Assembly: GCA_017430225.1 (NCBI GenBank)
Contig: JAFRNK010000001.1
Span: 1-43,894 of the forward strand
Direction of reading: 5' to 3'
Length of the DNA: 43,894 nucleotides
Origin: Clostridia bacterium
GTDB lineage: Bacteria > Bacillota > Clostridia > Christensenellales > Aristaeellaceae
A program made the translations under genes and the position numbers. This document shows, piece after piece, positions 1 to 7,823 of the stretch. Under the pieces are notes generated by a model. The model saw only the letters and a program-made list of their open reading frames with translations, ran no database searches and was not told the DNA's origin. Every line of letters starts with the position of its first letter. Position 1 is the first letter of the stretch.

Positions 1-2
1 AA

Positions 3-764
3 ACCCCGCCGGGGTTCACCGACAGTTACGGCCAGCCGGCGCCTTCAATTACGCTTTATCCCGTGGAAGGCTCCAAAGGCATCGTACTGGTTCTGGCCGG
101 CGGAGGCTATCATTACAAAGCGGATCACGAAGGCGCGCCCATCGCACGCCGGATCAACCAAGGCGGCATCTCGGCCGCTGTCCTCGATTATCGGGTGACG
201 CCTTATCACGCCCCGGTTCCGCAATGGGACGCCCTGCGCGCTGTTCAGCTGCTGCGCAGCCTCGCGCCTGAATACGGTTACCAATCCGACCGTATCGCGA
301 TACTCGGCTTCTCTGCCGGAGGCCACCTTGCAGCAAGCACATCTTATTTGGAGATCGATCTCCCGGCTCAGGCCGTTGATGATCCGCTGGCTGGCATCAA
401 TCCCCTCCCGAATGCGGCTGTGCTTTGTTACCCAGTCATTACCCTGGGTACATATACGCATCAGGGGTCCCGTGACAACCTCCTGGGTATGAACGCTTCA
501 GCGGAATTGGCCGCAAAGTGGTCCGTAGAACGCCATATCAGGCCCGACGCCTGCCCCGCATTCATCTGGCATACCGCTGATGACGGCGCCGTTCCCATCC
601 AGAACAGCCTGATGCTCGCCGCCTCCCTCGCCGAACAAAAAGTACCGTTTTCTCTTCATATCTGGCCGCACGGCAGCCACGGCCTTGGACTTGCCGAAAA
701 TACCGATGATATTCGCCGCTGGCCGGATCTGATGATCGAATGGCTCCGCGCCCAGGGTTATTGA
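3..764 (+). CDS. Alpha/beta hydrolase, acetyl-esterase (BD-FAE/Axe) type, 5' end missing
   Basis: C-terminal ~253 residues of a serine esterase of the alpha/beta-hydrolase fold. The frame is open to the left edge, and the residues before the GTG at 63 (ITLYPVEGSKGIVLVLAGGGY) match the usual first strand and oxyanion-hole loop of the family, so the gene begins outside the window and the GTG is not its start. Seen: GFSAGG nucleophile elbow, an acidic residue in TADDGAVP, and a C-terminal HGSHG carrying the probable catalytic His. No signal peptide can be judged because the N terminus is missing. Relatives deacetylate xylan or small esters; the true substrate is unknown. It ends 20 bases before a strong GGAGG site that serves the next gene. 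Confidence 0.8.
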   Translation, partial: TPPGFTDSYGQPAPSITLYPVEGSKGIVLVLAGGGYHYKADHEGAPIARRINQGGISAAVLDYRVTPYHAPVPQWDALRAVQLLRSLAPEYGYQSDRIAILGFSAGGHLAASTSYLEIDLPAQAVDDPLAGINPLPNAAVLCYPVITLGTYTHQGSRDNLLGMNASAELAAKWSVERHIRPDACPAFIWHTADDGAVPIQNSLMLAASLAEQKVPFSLHIWPHGSHGLGLAENTDDIRRWPDLMIEWLRAQGY

Positions 765-817
765 TGGCTGTAAAATTGATTCTGAGGAGGTGACTCGCTA
801 CGGTACGCACCGGAAAA

Positions 818-1228
818 GTGGTCAGCATAAAAGATAAAACGCTGGAAGTCTGTTTTGAGCGCCCTGAAATGTGTGCGCAATGCGGCGCATGTATGGGCCT
901 CAAACCGCACGAGGAACTGGTCAAAATAGAAGGCATAGCCGCTGTCGGGGATACGGTGGCTGTCGAAATGCCCGACGCCAAGATCGTCAAAGTTTCCCTG
1001 ATCGCTTATATGATCCCCCTCATTGGTCTTCTGATCGGTCTCCTGATCGGTCAGACGCTCCTCAACAGTGATTTGTGGGCCGCTTTCACAGGCCTGATCG
1101 GACTTGCAGTCGGTATACTTGCGGTCCGCATATTTGACCGGAAACTCGGCGCGCAAAAGACATGGCAGCCCAAGTTACTCTCAGTATACCATCCGGAAGA
1201 TACAACATTAAAGGAGGAATTATCATGA
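818..1228 (+). CDS. RseC/MucC-family membrane protein (SoxR-reducing/Rnf-associated type)
   Basis: Small membrane protein with an N-terminal beta-rich part carrying a CAQCGAC cysteine cluster, then two membrane segments (about residues 60-80 and 86-104) and a short tail. This is the layout of RseC proteins, which are linked to redox or Rnf-type systems and anti-sigma regulation. The first usable start codon in frame is GTG at 818, but it lies 27 bases beyond the GAGGAGG site at 784-790. Family members have about eight more residues before this point, and the frame upstream (LATVRTGK, from 794) fits them. Neither ATG, GTG nor TTG occurs there, so the real start may be non-standard. The stop overlaps the thioredoxin start (ATGA), which suggests translational coupling. 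Confidence 0.65.
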   Translation: MVSIKDKTLEVCFERPEMCAQCGACMGLKPHEELVKIEGIAAVGDTVAVEMPDAKIVKVSLIAYMIPLIGLLIGLLIGQTLLNSDLWAAFTGLIGLAVGILAVRIFDRKLGAQKTWQPKLLSVYHPEDTTLKEELS

Positions 1229-1539
1229 CCGAAATCACTTTGACCGCCGAGAATTTTGAAGAAAAAGTCCTGAAGGCTGATAAGCCTGTACTGGTCGATT
1301 TCTGGGCATCCTGGTGTGGCCCCTGCAGAATGATGGCGCCCATCATTTCCGAAATCGCTCGCGAAAAAGCCGATGAACTTTACGTCGGCAAGCTGAACGT
1401 TGACGAAGCCGAGAGCATTGCTTCCCAATACGGCATTTACTCTATCCCCTGCTTTATCCTCTTCGAAAACGGCCAGGAAAAAGGCCGTACCGTCGGTGTA
1501 CAGGACAAAACCCGTCTGCTTGCGTCTCTAAACGCATAA
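1225..1539 (+). CDS. trxA: Thioredoxin
   Basis: Cytoplasmic disulfide reductase of 104 residues, the usual thioredoxin length. Visible: the strand before the active site (VLVDFWASW), the WCGPC redox centre (W30, C31-C34), and the cis-proline loop at residues 73-76. The start is ATG 1225, preceded by AAAGGAGG with good spacing; a longer reading from 1162 would only add residues overlapping the rseC-like gene in another frame. One oddity is that the residue after the cis-proline is Cys76, where thioredoxins usually have Thr or a hydrophobic residue, giving a third cysteine near the active site. It is coupled to the RseC-like gene, consistent with a redox pairing. No clear hairpin terminator follows, only an AT-rich stretch. 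Confidence 0.93.
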   Translation: MTEITLTAENFEEKVLKADKPVLVDFWASWCGPCRMMAPIISEIAREKADELYVGKLNVDEAESIASQYGIYSIPCFILFENGQEKGRTVGVQDKTRLLASLNA

Positions 1540-1576
1540 AAAAGACAAAATTTTTGAAAAAAATTTGCGAAAACCC

Positions 1577-1605
1577 TTGCGAAAAAAAGGAAATCGTTCT
1601 ATAAT
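1577..1605 (+). promoter_or_regulatory. Sigma-A-type promoter for the structured RNA
   Basis: TTGCGA (1577-1582), a 17-base spacer and a perfect TATAAT (1600-1605). Transcription should begin near 1611-1613, exactly where the closing helix of the structured RNA starts. Confidence 0.8.
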
Positions 1606-1610
1606 ATGCT

Positions 1611-1816
1611 CCGGTTAGACAATCGGGTCTGTGGTTGTAAGCCGAAGCCAGTCGCAGGCAAAGCGGTCCACGTAAGTCGTCCAAAGCGTCGATGAGCATG
1701 GTGCGGTTTAGAAGTAAGTCCGACCGGGATTCCCCCGAGAGAGCAGCGTGAGGGCGCAGAAGCGCAGAGCAAAGCTCCTGTCGGCGAGTGTGGGGTCAAA
1801 AACCAGGTCAGCCGGT
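1611..1816 (+). ncRNA. Structured intergenic RNA, ~205 nt, possibly raiA-motif-like
   Basis: Non-coding stretch between trxA and a zinc-ribbon gene. Its two ends pair: CCGGTTAGAC (1611-1620) with GTCAGCCGG (1807-1815), nine pairs with one bulged base. Inside is a multibranch unit closed by CCGAC/GTCGG (1720-1724 with 1780-1784), holding hairpins CGGG/CCCG (1725-1737), GCGC-AGAA-GCGC (1754-1765) and GAGC-AAA-GCTC (1667+100 to 1777, i.e. 1767-1777). It sits right after a consensus promoter. Size, end-closing helix and small downstream gene resemble the raiA motif RNA of Bacillota, but this assignment is from general shape only. It does not match SRP RNA, tmRNA, RNase P or 6S RNA landmarks. It could be a free RNA or the leader of the downstream gene. 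Confidence 0.55.
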
Positions 1817-1858
1817 TATCACCAAATCATTCTTTTATTTCAGGGGGTCTAGTTTACC

Positions 1859-2134
1859 ATGTATCAGGACAAGACGCTGGTTTGCCGTGACTGCGGTAAA
1901 GAATTTGTGTTCACCGCCGGTGAGCAGGAATTCTACGCCGAAAAAGGTTTCCAGAATGAGCCGTCTCGTTGCCGTGAGTGCCGCATCGCTAAGAAAACCC
2001 AGCGTGGCGGTCCCCGCGTGATGTACGATGCAGTTTGCGCTCAGTGCGGCGCACCCACCAAGGTGCCCTTTGAGCCCAAAGACGACCGTCCGGTGTACTG
2101 CAGCGAGTGCTACGCGAATATGCAGCGTCGGTAA
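1859..2134 (+). CDS. Small zinc-ribbon protein with two CxxC...CxxC units
   Basis: A 91-residue basic protein. The first half holds CRDC (about residues 10-13) and CREC (about 38-41), the second CAQC (about 60-63) and CSEC (about 81-84), so it can form two zinc ribbons. This matches a short conserved Bacillota family annotated only as zinc-ribbon domain protein; its role is unknown, with nucleic-acid or ribosome binding being the usual guess. The start ATG 1859 follows AGGGGG at 1842-1847. It lies 43 bases after the structured RNA and is followed by a strong terminator, so RNA and gene form a closed unit. Confidence 0.8.
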   Translation: MYQDKTLVCRDCGKEFVFTAGEQEFYAEKGFQNEPSRCRECRIAKKTQRGGPRVMYDAVCAQCGAPTKVPFEPKDDRPVYCSECYANMQRR

Positions 2135-2155
2135 TTCTCTGTTATACCTGACAAC

Positions 2156-2193
2156 AAGAAGGGAGATGCCCTCAAAAGCATCTCCCTTTTTTT
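2156..2193 (+). terminator. Rho-independent terminator, probably two-way
   Basis: GGGAGATGC (2161-2169) pairs with GCATCTCCC (2178-2186) and is followed by seven T. On the other strand the same stem is followed by TTCTTGTT, so it may also end the convergent ABC cluster whose last gene stops at 2223. Confidence 0.9.
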
Positions 2194-2222
2194 GTGCTGT
2201 TTTTGAAAACCGGTCATCAGGA

Positions 2223-3713
2223 TCACGGACAGTCCTGAACAACCGCTGCCCAGCTGCGGGGCACGGTGAAAACACAGACACCGTCAACCGCGAGATAATC
2301 CCTGCCTACCGGCCCGGGATACAGGCTGACCGTCATTTCGGCCTTCCCGTTCTCAGTTTTAACCCGGACTGTTACCAGTGGAACATCCTTGTTCCCCGGA
2401 ACCCACAGATATTCAGGCAGTTCTGTCTGATACAGCGGCACTGCTTCACTCAGCGCTGCCAGTTTCGCATAATACTCACTGAACGCATAGGCGTCAAAAG
2501 GCTGACCGTTTTTTCTGACTCGCATCTCGTAGACAGTATTCCCATACTCGTTCGTTTCAAACTGATTATTGGGCAGCACCCGCTCAACGTACCTGATTTC
2601 ATACTTCGTTTCCGTTCCGTTCGCCACGACGACCGCTTCGGACAGGTTGTTCTGCCCGAAAAGGAACGGCGTCGCGGTGACGCATTCCTGCCAGTTCAGT
2701 TTGCTGACAGCGCTGAACGTGACGACGGTGCCGGTCACGATTTCGCCGTTAAAGAGATAATAGCTCGCCGTATCAGAATATTTGCCTCCCTTTCGGATGG
2801 TAATATTGCTGGCCGGCAGGTCGTACGTATGTTCATTGCCATCCTCATCCGGCACGGTAAGTACTGAAGGCGCAAAGTCCAGGGACAGTATCATCCCCGG
2901 AGCCTCAAAACCATACCGATGACGGTTTAAGGCGGTATCCTTGCCCACCCAGGTCGAGAATCGCAGATTCTCCAGACCGGACAGCAGTTTTTCCATTTTT
3001 TCCGTTGAAAGAGGATACCTGAACGGAGCCGTCAGCGACCACCCCGTATCCGTCCTTTCTGCTGAAAAATACGGCTCATCCCCACCTTCACTGCATGTCA
3101 CGCAGTCGATCAAATCAGCACTGACAGACAGCTTCGGAACAGGATGCAGCATATTGAACTGCAGGTTAAGCGCATCCATGACATCGGTCGTCACTGTATA
3201 AATACCTGGCTTCCCGCTCACGCAGGCATAATACCGGATCTCGTCCATCGGGACAGTATTTCCCAATGTAATATGATACTCTTCTCCGCTGAGCAGTGTG
3301 ACGCGAACACTGCAAACTCCCGGTTGAAGTCCGTAATCCTCCAGCCGGGCAGAGTCAGCTTCCGTAACGTAATCGTCCGCAGTCAGATGCCCCGCATAGT
3401 AAAACAATACGCGGACGAACTCGTCCCTCAGGGGATATTCAGGTCGCCCTTCAAGGATAATACCGTCTGATGTCCGGACCAATGTATAACTGTCCGTCCG
3501 GCTTGGGTAAACCACGATTTTTCCAATTGTTTCTTCTTCGTGATCCAGCAGCGTCAGATCAGGCTTTTCACCTACTGTATTCTGCGTCTCATGTGTATTT
3601 TGACGCAGCACAAAAAACAGGACAGCGCCAACTGCCAACAAAGCAACAAGCGCTGATATCAGCGTCAGCCGACGTCTTTCATGAATCTGTTTTTTCTTTC
3701 GGACGGGCTGCAT
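2223..3713 (-). CDS. DUF4340 domain protein of a GldG-type ABC cluster
   Basis: 496 residues: a basic N terminus, one membrane segment (about residues 20-38) and a large extracytoplasmic part. The segment around residues 60-200 has the repeating DUF4340 pattern (YGLQPGVCSVRVTLLSG, then ITLGNTVPMDEIRYYACV). DUF4340 proteins are found with ABC-2 exporters of the GldF/GldG type and their function is not known. The start is ATG 3713, with GGAGA upstream and a one-base TAATG overlap with the preceding gene; a longer reading to 3932 would run inside that gene and lacks a site. It is the last gene of the cluster. Confidence 0.8.
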   Translation of the reverse strand: MQPVRKKKQIHERRRLTLISALVALLAVGAVLFFVLRQNTHETQNTVGEKPDLTLLDHEEETIGKIVVYPSRTDSYTLVRTSDGIILEGRPEYPLRDEFVRVLFYYAGHLTADDYVTEADSARLEDYGLQPGVCSVRVTLLSGEEYHITLGNTVPMDEIRYYACVSGKPGIYTVTTDVMDALNLQFNMLHPVPKLSVSADLIDCVTCSEGGDEPYFSAERTDTGWSLTAPFRYPLSTEKMEKLLSGLENLRFSTWVGKDTALNRHRYGFEAPGMILSLDFAPSVLTVPDEDGNEHTYDLPASNITIRKGGKYSDTASYYLFNGEIVTGTVVTFSAVSKLNWQECVTATPFLFGQNNLSEAVVVANGTETKYEIRYVERVLPNNQFETNEYGNTVYEMRVRKNGQPFDAYAFSEYYAKLAALSEAVPLYQTELPEYLWVPGNKDVPLVTVRVKTENGKAEMTVSLYPGPVGRDYLAVDGVCVFTVPRSWAAVVQDCP

Positions 3714-5188
3714 TACAGATGTCTCCTTGGCAGCAGGATCACCAACGCCAGAATCAGAACCAGCAGCGGAAGGAGTGCGGACACCCAGACCGCCCATGAT
3801 AGGGATCCAAGACAGAGACCGGAGCGGACCGCACTTTTCGTGCTGATATCCAGCGAGGCCGGCGTTTTTGTCCCCAAAGCCCTGAACAGCATGCGTAAAA
3901 AAGCGTCCTGATACGTATTTTCGTAGATCCACGCTTCCGTAAACATCGACGCGCTGCCGATGACGATCACAGTTCCTCGCGCTTTCTCGTCGTCGTATCT
4001 CCTCGCCAGTGCCGCGAGGTTGAAATAGCCCGTCACGTCGCCTTCCTGGCGATCCAGCGACTCTGTACCATCTTCAAATGTACGCAGATATGCCTCTCCG
4101 CTTTTGAGCAGAGATTCGGCATAGATATCTGTGTCGCGTTCCTCGCTGATTTCCACGGCGCGTGAGCCGGGCATCAGCAGGATATCCTGGCTGTTGCTCA
4201 GCAGTTCATACGTTTCCGGCACTGCCTGCATGTACGGCAGCAGAGTCACTGTCGATTCATTATAATAACTCGTCTGGTCTGTTCCCGTTGCCACTACGAT
4301 CCCGGGACAGACAGAGAGCCCAAACTCACCCAGCAATTTGTTGAAACGCGGCAAATCGACGGGGCAATTATAGCTGGCCATATACATCAGACCGCCGCCC
4401 GCATTCAGATAATTCCTAAGCCAATCCAACTCCGTTTCTGTCAAATCGAAACGCGGACACATGACCAGCAAAGGCTGTTCCTTGTCAAGGCCTGCCTCGT
4501 CATGCAGACTTACCCAAATCGGCTGATACCCCGCGTCCGCCAGGTGCTCTTCGAGCACTTGCGTTTCCGACGCATCCAGTTCCCCATGCCCGGTCAGTAT
4601 CTGTACCGTCGGCGTTTCTGCGCTGGACACATACACGATCGCTTCTGTCAGCGCCTTTTCAATCGCGTATCCGGTCACGACAAGGCTCCCACTGTCGAGA
4701 TCGTACTGGCGCCGCAGAAAGTCTTCCGCGGTCAGCATTCTCGCCCTGTTGGTATCCTCGCAGTATATGACCACACAATCCTGCGTAATTGTCTCCGTAT
4801 TCAGCTGTTCAGAAAACCTCTTGGCCCAGATGGGCGTACGAAGCAGGCTTTCTTCCTGCAAATCGATCATTGGGCTCAGGCTTCTGTAGCGTTCAAGTAT
4901 GGTCCGCAGGTCAGACCGAAGCAAAACCGAATCCCCGAACATATCCGCTGTCGCGGTCGTCAGGAGATACAAATCGATTGGCTGAGCGAGTGCCTTCAGG
5001 GCGTCCTTAGTCACTGCGGATTGCAGAGTCAATGCATTAAAGGAGAGGTCTGAGCTCAGCGCGTAACGCGTTTCAAGGGCTGTCGCCAGCCAATTGCATC
5101 CGATAAACAGGAGCACCGCCACAATCATCAGCACCGCTGCCGTCACTGCGATACTGCGTTTTTTTCTGAATTGTGATGATTTGCTCAT
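3713..5188 (-). CDS. GldG-like ABC auxiliary protein
   Basis: 491 residues: a short basic head, a membrane segment at about 15-35, a long extracytoplasmic domain, and a second membrane segment near the C terminus (ALLPLLVLILALVILLP) followed by a short basic tail. The middle contains the GldG/ABC-auxiliary features: a strand ending in ILTGHGELD, then a loss-of-glutamine-amidotransferase-like part (PLLVMCPRFDLTETELDWL and NAGGGLMYMAS). GldG proteins work with an ABC-2 ATPase and permease, but the cargo outside gliding bacteria is unknown. The start is ATG 5188, overlapping the permease stop (ATGA) with GGAGGG upstream; residues before it in the longer reading belong to the permease coding region. 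Confidence 0.8.
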   Translation of the reverse strand: MSKSSQFRKKRSIAVTAAVLMIVAVLLFIGCNWLATALETRYALSSDLSFNALTLQSAVTKDALKALAQPIDLYLLTTATADMFGDSVLLRSDLRTILERYRSLSPMIDLQEESLLRTPIWAKRFSEQLNTETITQDCVVIYCEDTNRARMLTAEDFLRRQYDLDSGSLVVTGYAIEKALTEAIVYVSSAETPTVQILTGHGELDASETQVLEEHLADAGYQPIWVSLHDEAGLDKEQPLLVMCPRFDLTETELDWLRNYLNAGGGLMYMASYNCPVDLPRFNKLLGEFGLSVCPGIVVATGTDQTSYYNESTVTLLPYMQAVPETYELLSNSQDILLMPGSRAVEISEERDTDIYAESLLKSGEAYLRTFEDGTESLDRQEGDVTGYFNLAALARRYDDEKARGTVIVIGSASMFTEAWIYENTYQDAFLRMLFRALGTKTPASLDISTKSAVRSGLCLGSLSWAVWVSALLPLLVLILALVILLPRRHL

Positions 5189-5895
5189 AAGCCGTCCCTC
5201 CAGCGCCTGACTTCCAGCACTCTGACGCACAGGAACAGCATCAGTATAATAAAGGTAATATCAAACACGACGTCGCTCAATCCGATCCGCCCGCTCAGGA
5301 ATGGCGTCAAATGCCTGTAAAGACTGATCTTCTCCGCCAAGCCGCTCAAAACAGGAAGGCTGACAGCCTTCAGGAAGAGTTCTGACAGCCATATGAACAA
5401 ATTGACACCGAAGCCGGCGACCAGCGCGACGACCGGTGTTTTCGCGAGAGCGGCCACCAGCAGATCGACTGCCAGGAAAGAAGCGCCGAGCAGCAGAAAA
5501 CCCAGATAACCGGCCAGCGTTTCCTGCCAGTACAGTGTGCCAGTGACAGCGATGATGACAGGATAAAGCAAGCTCAGTATGATCGCGGTAAAAAGCACGG
5601 TGACTGAAGCCATGTACTTGCCCGCGACGATGTGCGACAGCGGCAACGCAGAACCGTACAGGAGCTGATTGCCGCCTGCATCGCCCGATGAAAGCAGGCG
5701 CATCGTCAGCACGGGCGTCAGCAGCATCCAAAGATAGCTCATGTTTGACAGGAGGCTGAGCATATCGCCCGACCGGGCAGCAAGATTGCCGACGATAAAG
5801 AAAACGCTGCTCAGACCCAGGAAGACAATCAGGAATATATACATCAAGGGAGTATAAAGATAGCCCTGCAGCTCTCTTTTCCAGATAAGGGTCAT
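5185..5895 (-). CDS. ABC-2 type permease, GldF-like
   Basis: 236 residues with six hydrophobic segments (about 13-35, 50-68, 95-118, 125-145, 150-172, 208-228). It begins IWKRELQGYLYTPLMYIFL, the typical amphipathic entry of ABC-2/GldF permeases that act near the cytoplasmic face. It makes the membrane channel for the ATPase encoded just upstream. ATGA overlaps at both ends (with the ATPase before and the GldG-like gene after) point to one tightly coupled transcript. Confidence 0.85.
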   Translation of the reverse strand: MTLIWKRELQGYLYTPLMYIFLIVFLGLSSVFFIVGNLAARSGDMLSLLSNMSYLWMLLTPVLTMRLLSSGDAGGNQLLYGSALPLSHIVAGKYMASVTVLFTAIILSLLYPVIIAVTGTLYWQETLAGYLGFLLLGASFLAVDLLVAALAKTPVVALVAGFGVNLFIWLSELFLKAVSLPVLSGLAEKISLYRHLTPFLSGRIGLSDVVFDITFIILMLFLCVRVLEVRRWRDGL

Positions 5896-6839
5896 GCCTG
5901 CACCCCCTCATCCGGTTGTGCTGTCAGTGTCGAGATAAACACTTCCTCCAGCGCGTTCTTTACGGTGCTCAGATGCATGATCGCCGCATCCTGTTTTTTG
6001 AGCGCCTGAAACAGTTCGTGCTCCATCGGGGCGTCATATGCTCCCGTGATCAAAGCAGCTGTCACTCCGGGCGTTTGTGACGGCAGGAGTTCGACGCTTC
6101 TGACTGTGGTCAGGTGTTCAAGCAAGTGTTTCGCTGCATCCCGGCCCATAGCGATTTCAACGCGCAGCGTACGTTCTTTCTGCGCGTCTTCTGTCAGCCA
6201 GATGTCCTGGATCAGCTTTCCCTGATTGAGCATGATGGCACGCGTGCACAACCCGTCCAGATCCCGCAGAATATGAGTGGAAAGGATCACGAGGCGGTCA
6301 GCGGACAATGCTTTGATCAGACTTCGGATCTCACTGATCTGAACAGGATCCAGGCCGGTCGTCGGTTCGTCCAGCAGGATGATTTCAGGGTTGCCGGCCA
6401 GTGCCGCCGCGAGACTGACGCGCTGGCGGTAGCCTTTGGAAAGATTCCCGATTTTTCGTCCGAGTACGTCGGTAATTCCAGTCCTGTCCGCCAATTCCGC
6501 AATATGCCTTTCAATATCTTCCCGGATAACACCATTCAGGTTGCATACAAAACGAAGCTGATCCACGACGGTCATTTCTTCATAGAGTCCCGGCTTTTCA
6601 GGCAGATATCCGATCAGAGGCCTGGTAATCTCCGGCTCCCACAGAATATCATGTCCATCGATCTCCGCATGCCCGGCGCTCGGTGCGAGCCTGCCCGCAA
6701 GAATCTTGAGCAGCGTCGTCTTCCCCGCGCCGTTCTGGCCGATCAGTCCGATCAGTTCGCCCCGCTCGCAGGAAAAACTGATATTGTCCAGCGCGCGTTT
6801 TGTGCCGTATGTCTTGCTGACAGATTCCGCCTTCAGCAT
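5892..6839 (-). CDS. ABC transporter ATP-binding protein
   Basis: 315 residues. Walker A GQNGAGKT (35-42), a Q-loop region near YLPEKPGLYEEM, signature LSKGYRQR, Walker B IILLDEPTTGLD and H-loop STHIL are all present, so the ATPase should be active. The C-terminal ~90 residues are the extra domain typical of ABC-2 exporters. The start is ATG 6839, six bases after GGAGGTGA; the upstream ATG at 6857 would place the ribosome site inside the reading frame. It follows traX by 30 bases and probably shares its promoter. Confidence 0.92.
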   Translation of the reverse strand: MLKAESVSKTYGTKRALDNISFSCERGELIGLIGQNGAGKTTLLKILAGRLAPSAGHAEIDGHDILWEPEITRPLIGYLPEKPGLYEEMTVVDQLRFVCNLNGVIREDIERHIAELADRTGITDVLGRKIGNLSKGYRQRVSLAAALAGNPEIILLDEPTTGLDPVQISEIRSLIKALSADRLVILSTHILRDLDGLCTRAIMLNQGKLIQDIWLTEDAQKERTLRVEIAMGRDAAKHLLEHLTTVRSVELLPSQTPGVTAALITGAYDAPMEHELFQALKKQDAAIMHLSTVKNALEEVFISTLTAQPDEGVQA

Positions 6840-6869
6840 GCGTTCACCTCCGTTCATTGAATTATATTA

Positions 6870-7649
6870 TTATTGTGATATCAGCAATTTTACGAGCCAG
6901 AGAATGAAAAAGTGTCCGGGATAAGCGATATAGCTGAGCCATACCGGATGACGCTTTTTCCATCCGATCTGATTCACTATGAGTATCAGGCTCAGCACCG
7001 CAAAATTCTGCAGCCTGAAGATCGCTGAATACAGTGACTGTGTATTGGCAGTCAGATTCTTGAGCCCGCTTAAGTTGAGTCCGAACAGCGAATTCAACAG
7101 TGACGTGCCTTCGCCCCAGAAAAGGCAGTATGCAATCATCGTACTGATGATCGCGTTTCTGCTGTCCTTCGCCAAATACAGGAGGATGACAAGAAGAACA
7201 CCTTTAAATCCATAGTCGATTTTGAACAGCATTGTGAACACTATCGCCAATACCGGCGCCCAGTATTCGCTGCCGTACGTTTTACGCTGCATACCGTAAA
7301 TCGCGAGCTGGCCCAGCAAAAGTGTAACCAGGATGTTGCCCTCTCCGATGCTGTGGTTCATCACTCTCATATAGAAAAACTGGGATACCAACGCCATCGC
7401 CAGGAGCCTCATGCTGTACCGTACGGGATTGCGGGTATAGCCCATGCCGACGACCAGACACCAGGCGTACAGCGGATAGGCGATACGTCCGATCACCCGC
7501 CATTCCATGACTCCTCTGAAGAATAAGATCCCGCAGTGATCGGCAATCATGAATATCAACGCTATCACTTTCAGGAAAGCAGTCCTCTCATTTCCTGCTG
7601 TCCTGTAGCGCGGATATCCGCGGTCATTGATCAAATCCCAAACTTTCAT
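6870..7649 (-). CDS. TraX family membrane protein
   Basis: 259 residues, mostly hydrophobic, with about seven or eight membrane segments. The N-terminal pattern FLKVIALIFMIADHCGILFF followed by RVIGRIAYPLYAW is the TraX signature. TraX of the F plasmid acetylates pilin; chromosomal homologues in Bacillota are common and are thought to be acyltransferase-like, without known substrates. No conjugation genes are nearby. Start ATG 7649 with AGGAGC upstream. It is the first gene after the minus-strand promoter at 7713-7741, and the ABC exporter cluster follows it. Confidence 0.85.
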   Translation of the reverse strand: MKVWDLINDRGYPRYRTAGNERTAFLKVIALIFMIADHCGILFFRGVMEWRVIGRIAYPLYAWCLVVGMGYTRNPVRYSMRLLAMALVSQFFYMRVMNHSIGEGNILVTLLLGQLAIYGMQRKTYGSEYWAPVLAIVFTMLFKIDYGFKGVLLVILLYLAKDSRNAIISTMIAYCLFWGEGTSLLNSLFGLNLSGLKNLTANTQSLYSAIFRLQNFAVLSLILIVNQIGWKKRHPVWLSYIAYPGHFFILWLVKLLISQ

Positions 7650-7712
7650 CGATCCGCTCCTGCACTCATATCGCTTTTCTCAAGCACCGTCCTGTATATA
7701 AACGGCACTGCC

Positions 7713-7741
7713 ATTATAGCATTTTCGGCACAACGCTGCAA
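7713..7741 (-). promoter_or_regulatory. Promoter of traX and the ABC cluster
   Basis: Read on the minus strand: TTGCAG (7741-7736), 17 bases, TATAAT (7718-7713). It stands back to back with the comM promoter, with only five bases between the two -35 boxes. Confidence 0.75.
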
Positions 7742-7746
7742 TACGC

Positions 7747-7776
7747 TTGACGGAAGCGGCGTTCAATTGTTATAAT
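7747..7776 (+). promoter_or_regulatory. Promoter of the comM-degV-fbp-deoC-sirtuin run
   Basis: TTGACG (7747-7752), 18 bases, TATAAT (7771-7776). Transcription would begin near 7783, about 40 bases before the comM start. Confidence 0.8.
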
Positions 7777-7823
7777 GTTTATGTATCCCAGAAGGTACTG
7801 TATTGCATTTGAGGAGGCGCAAG

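Noticed and set aside
1-16. Palindrome AACCCCG/CCGGGGTT at the left edge as a terminator
   Set aside because: It lies within the open frame of the esterase and has no T run.
1800-1816. CCAGGTCAG string resembling part of the SRP RNA tip
   Set aside because: The following GGTCCGGAAGGAAGCAGCC-like part of SRP RNA is missing and the bases are used in the end-closing helix.
6870-7649. TraX as a sign of a conjugative element
   Set aside because: No other transfer, relaxase or integrase genes; chromosomal TraX homologues are common in Bacillota.
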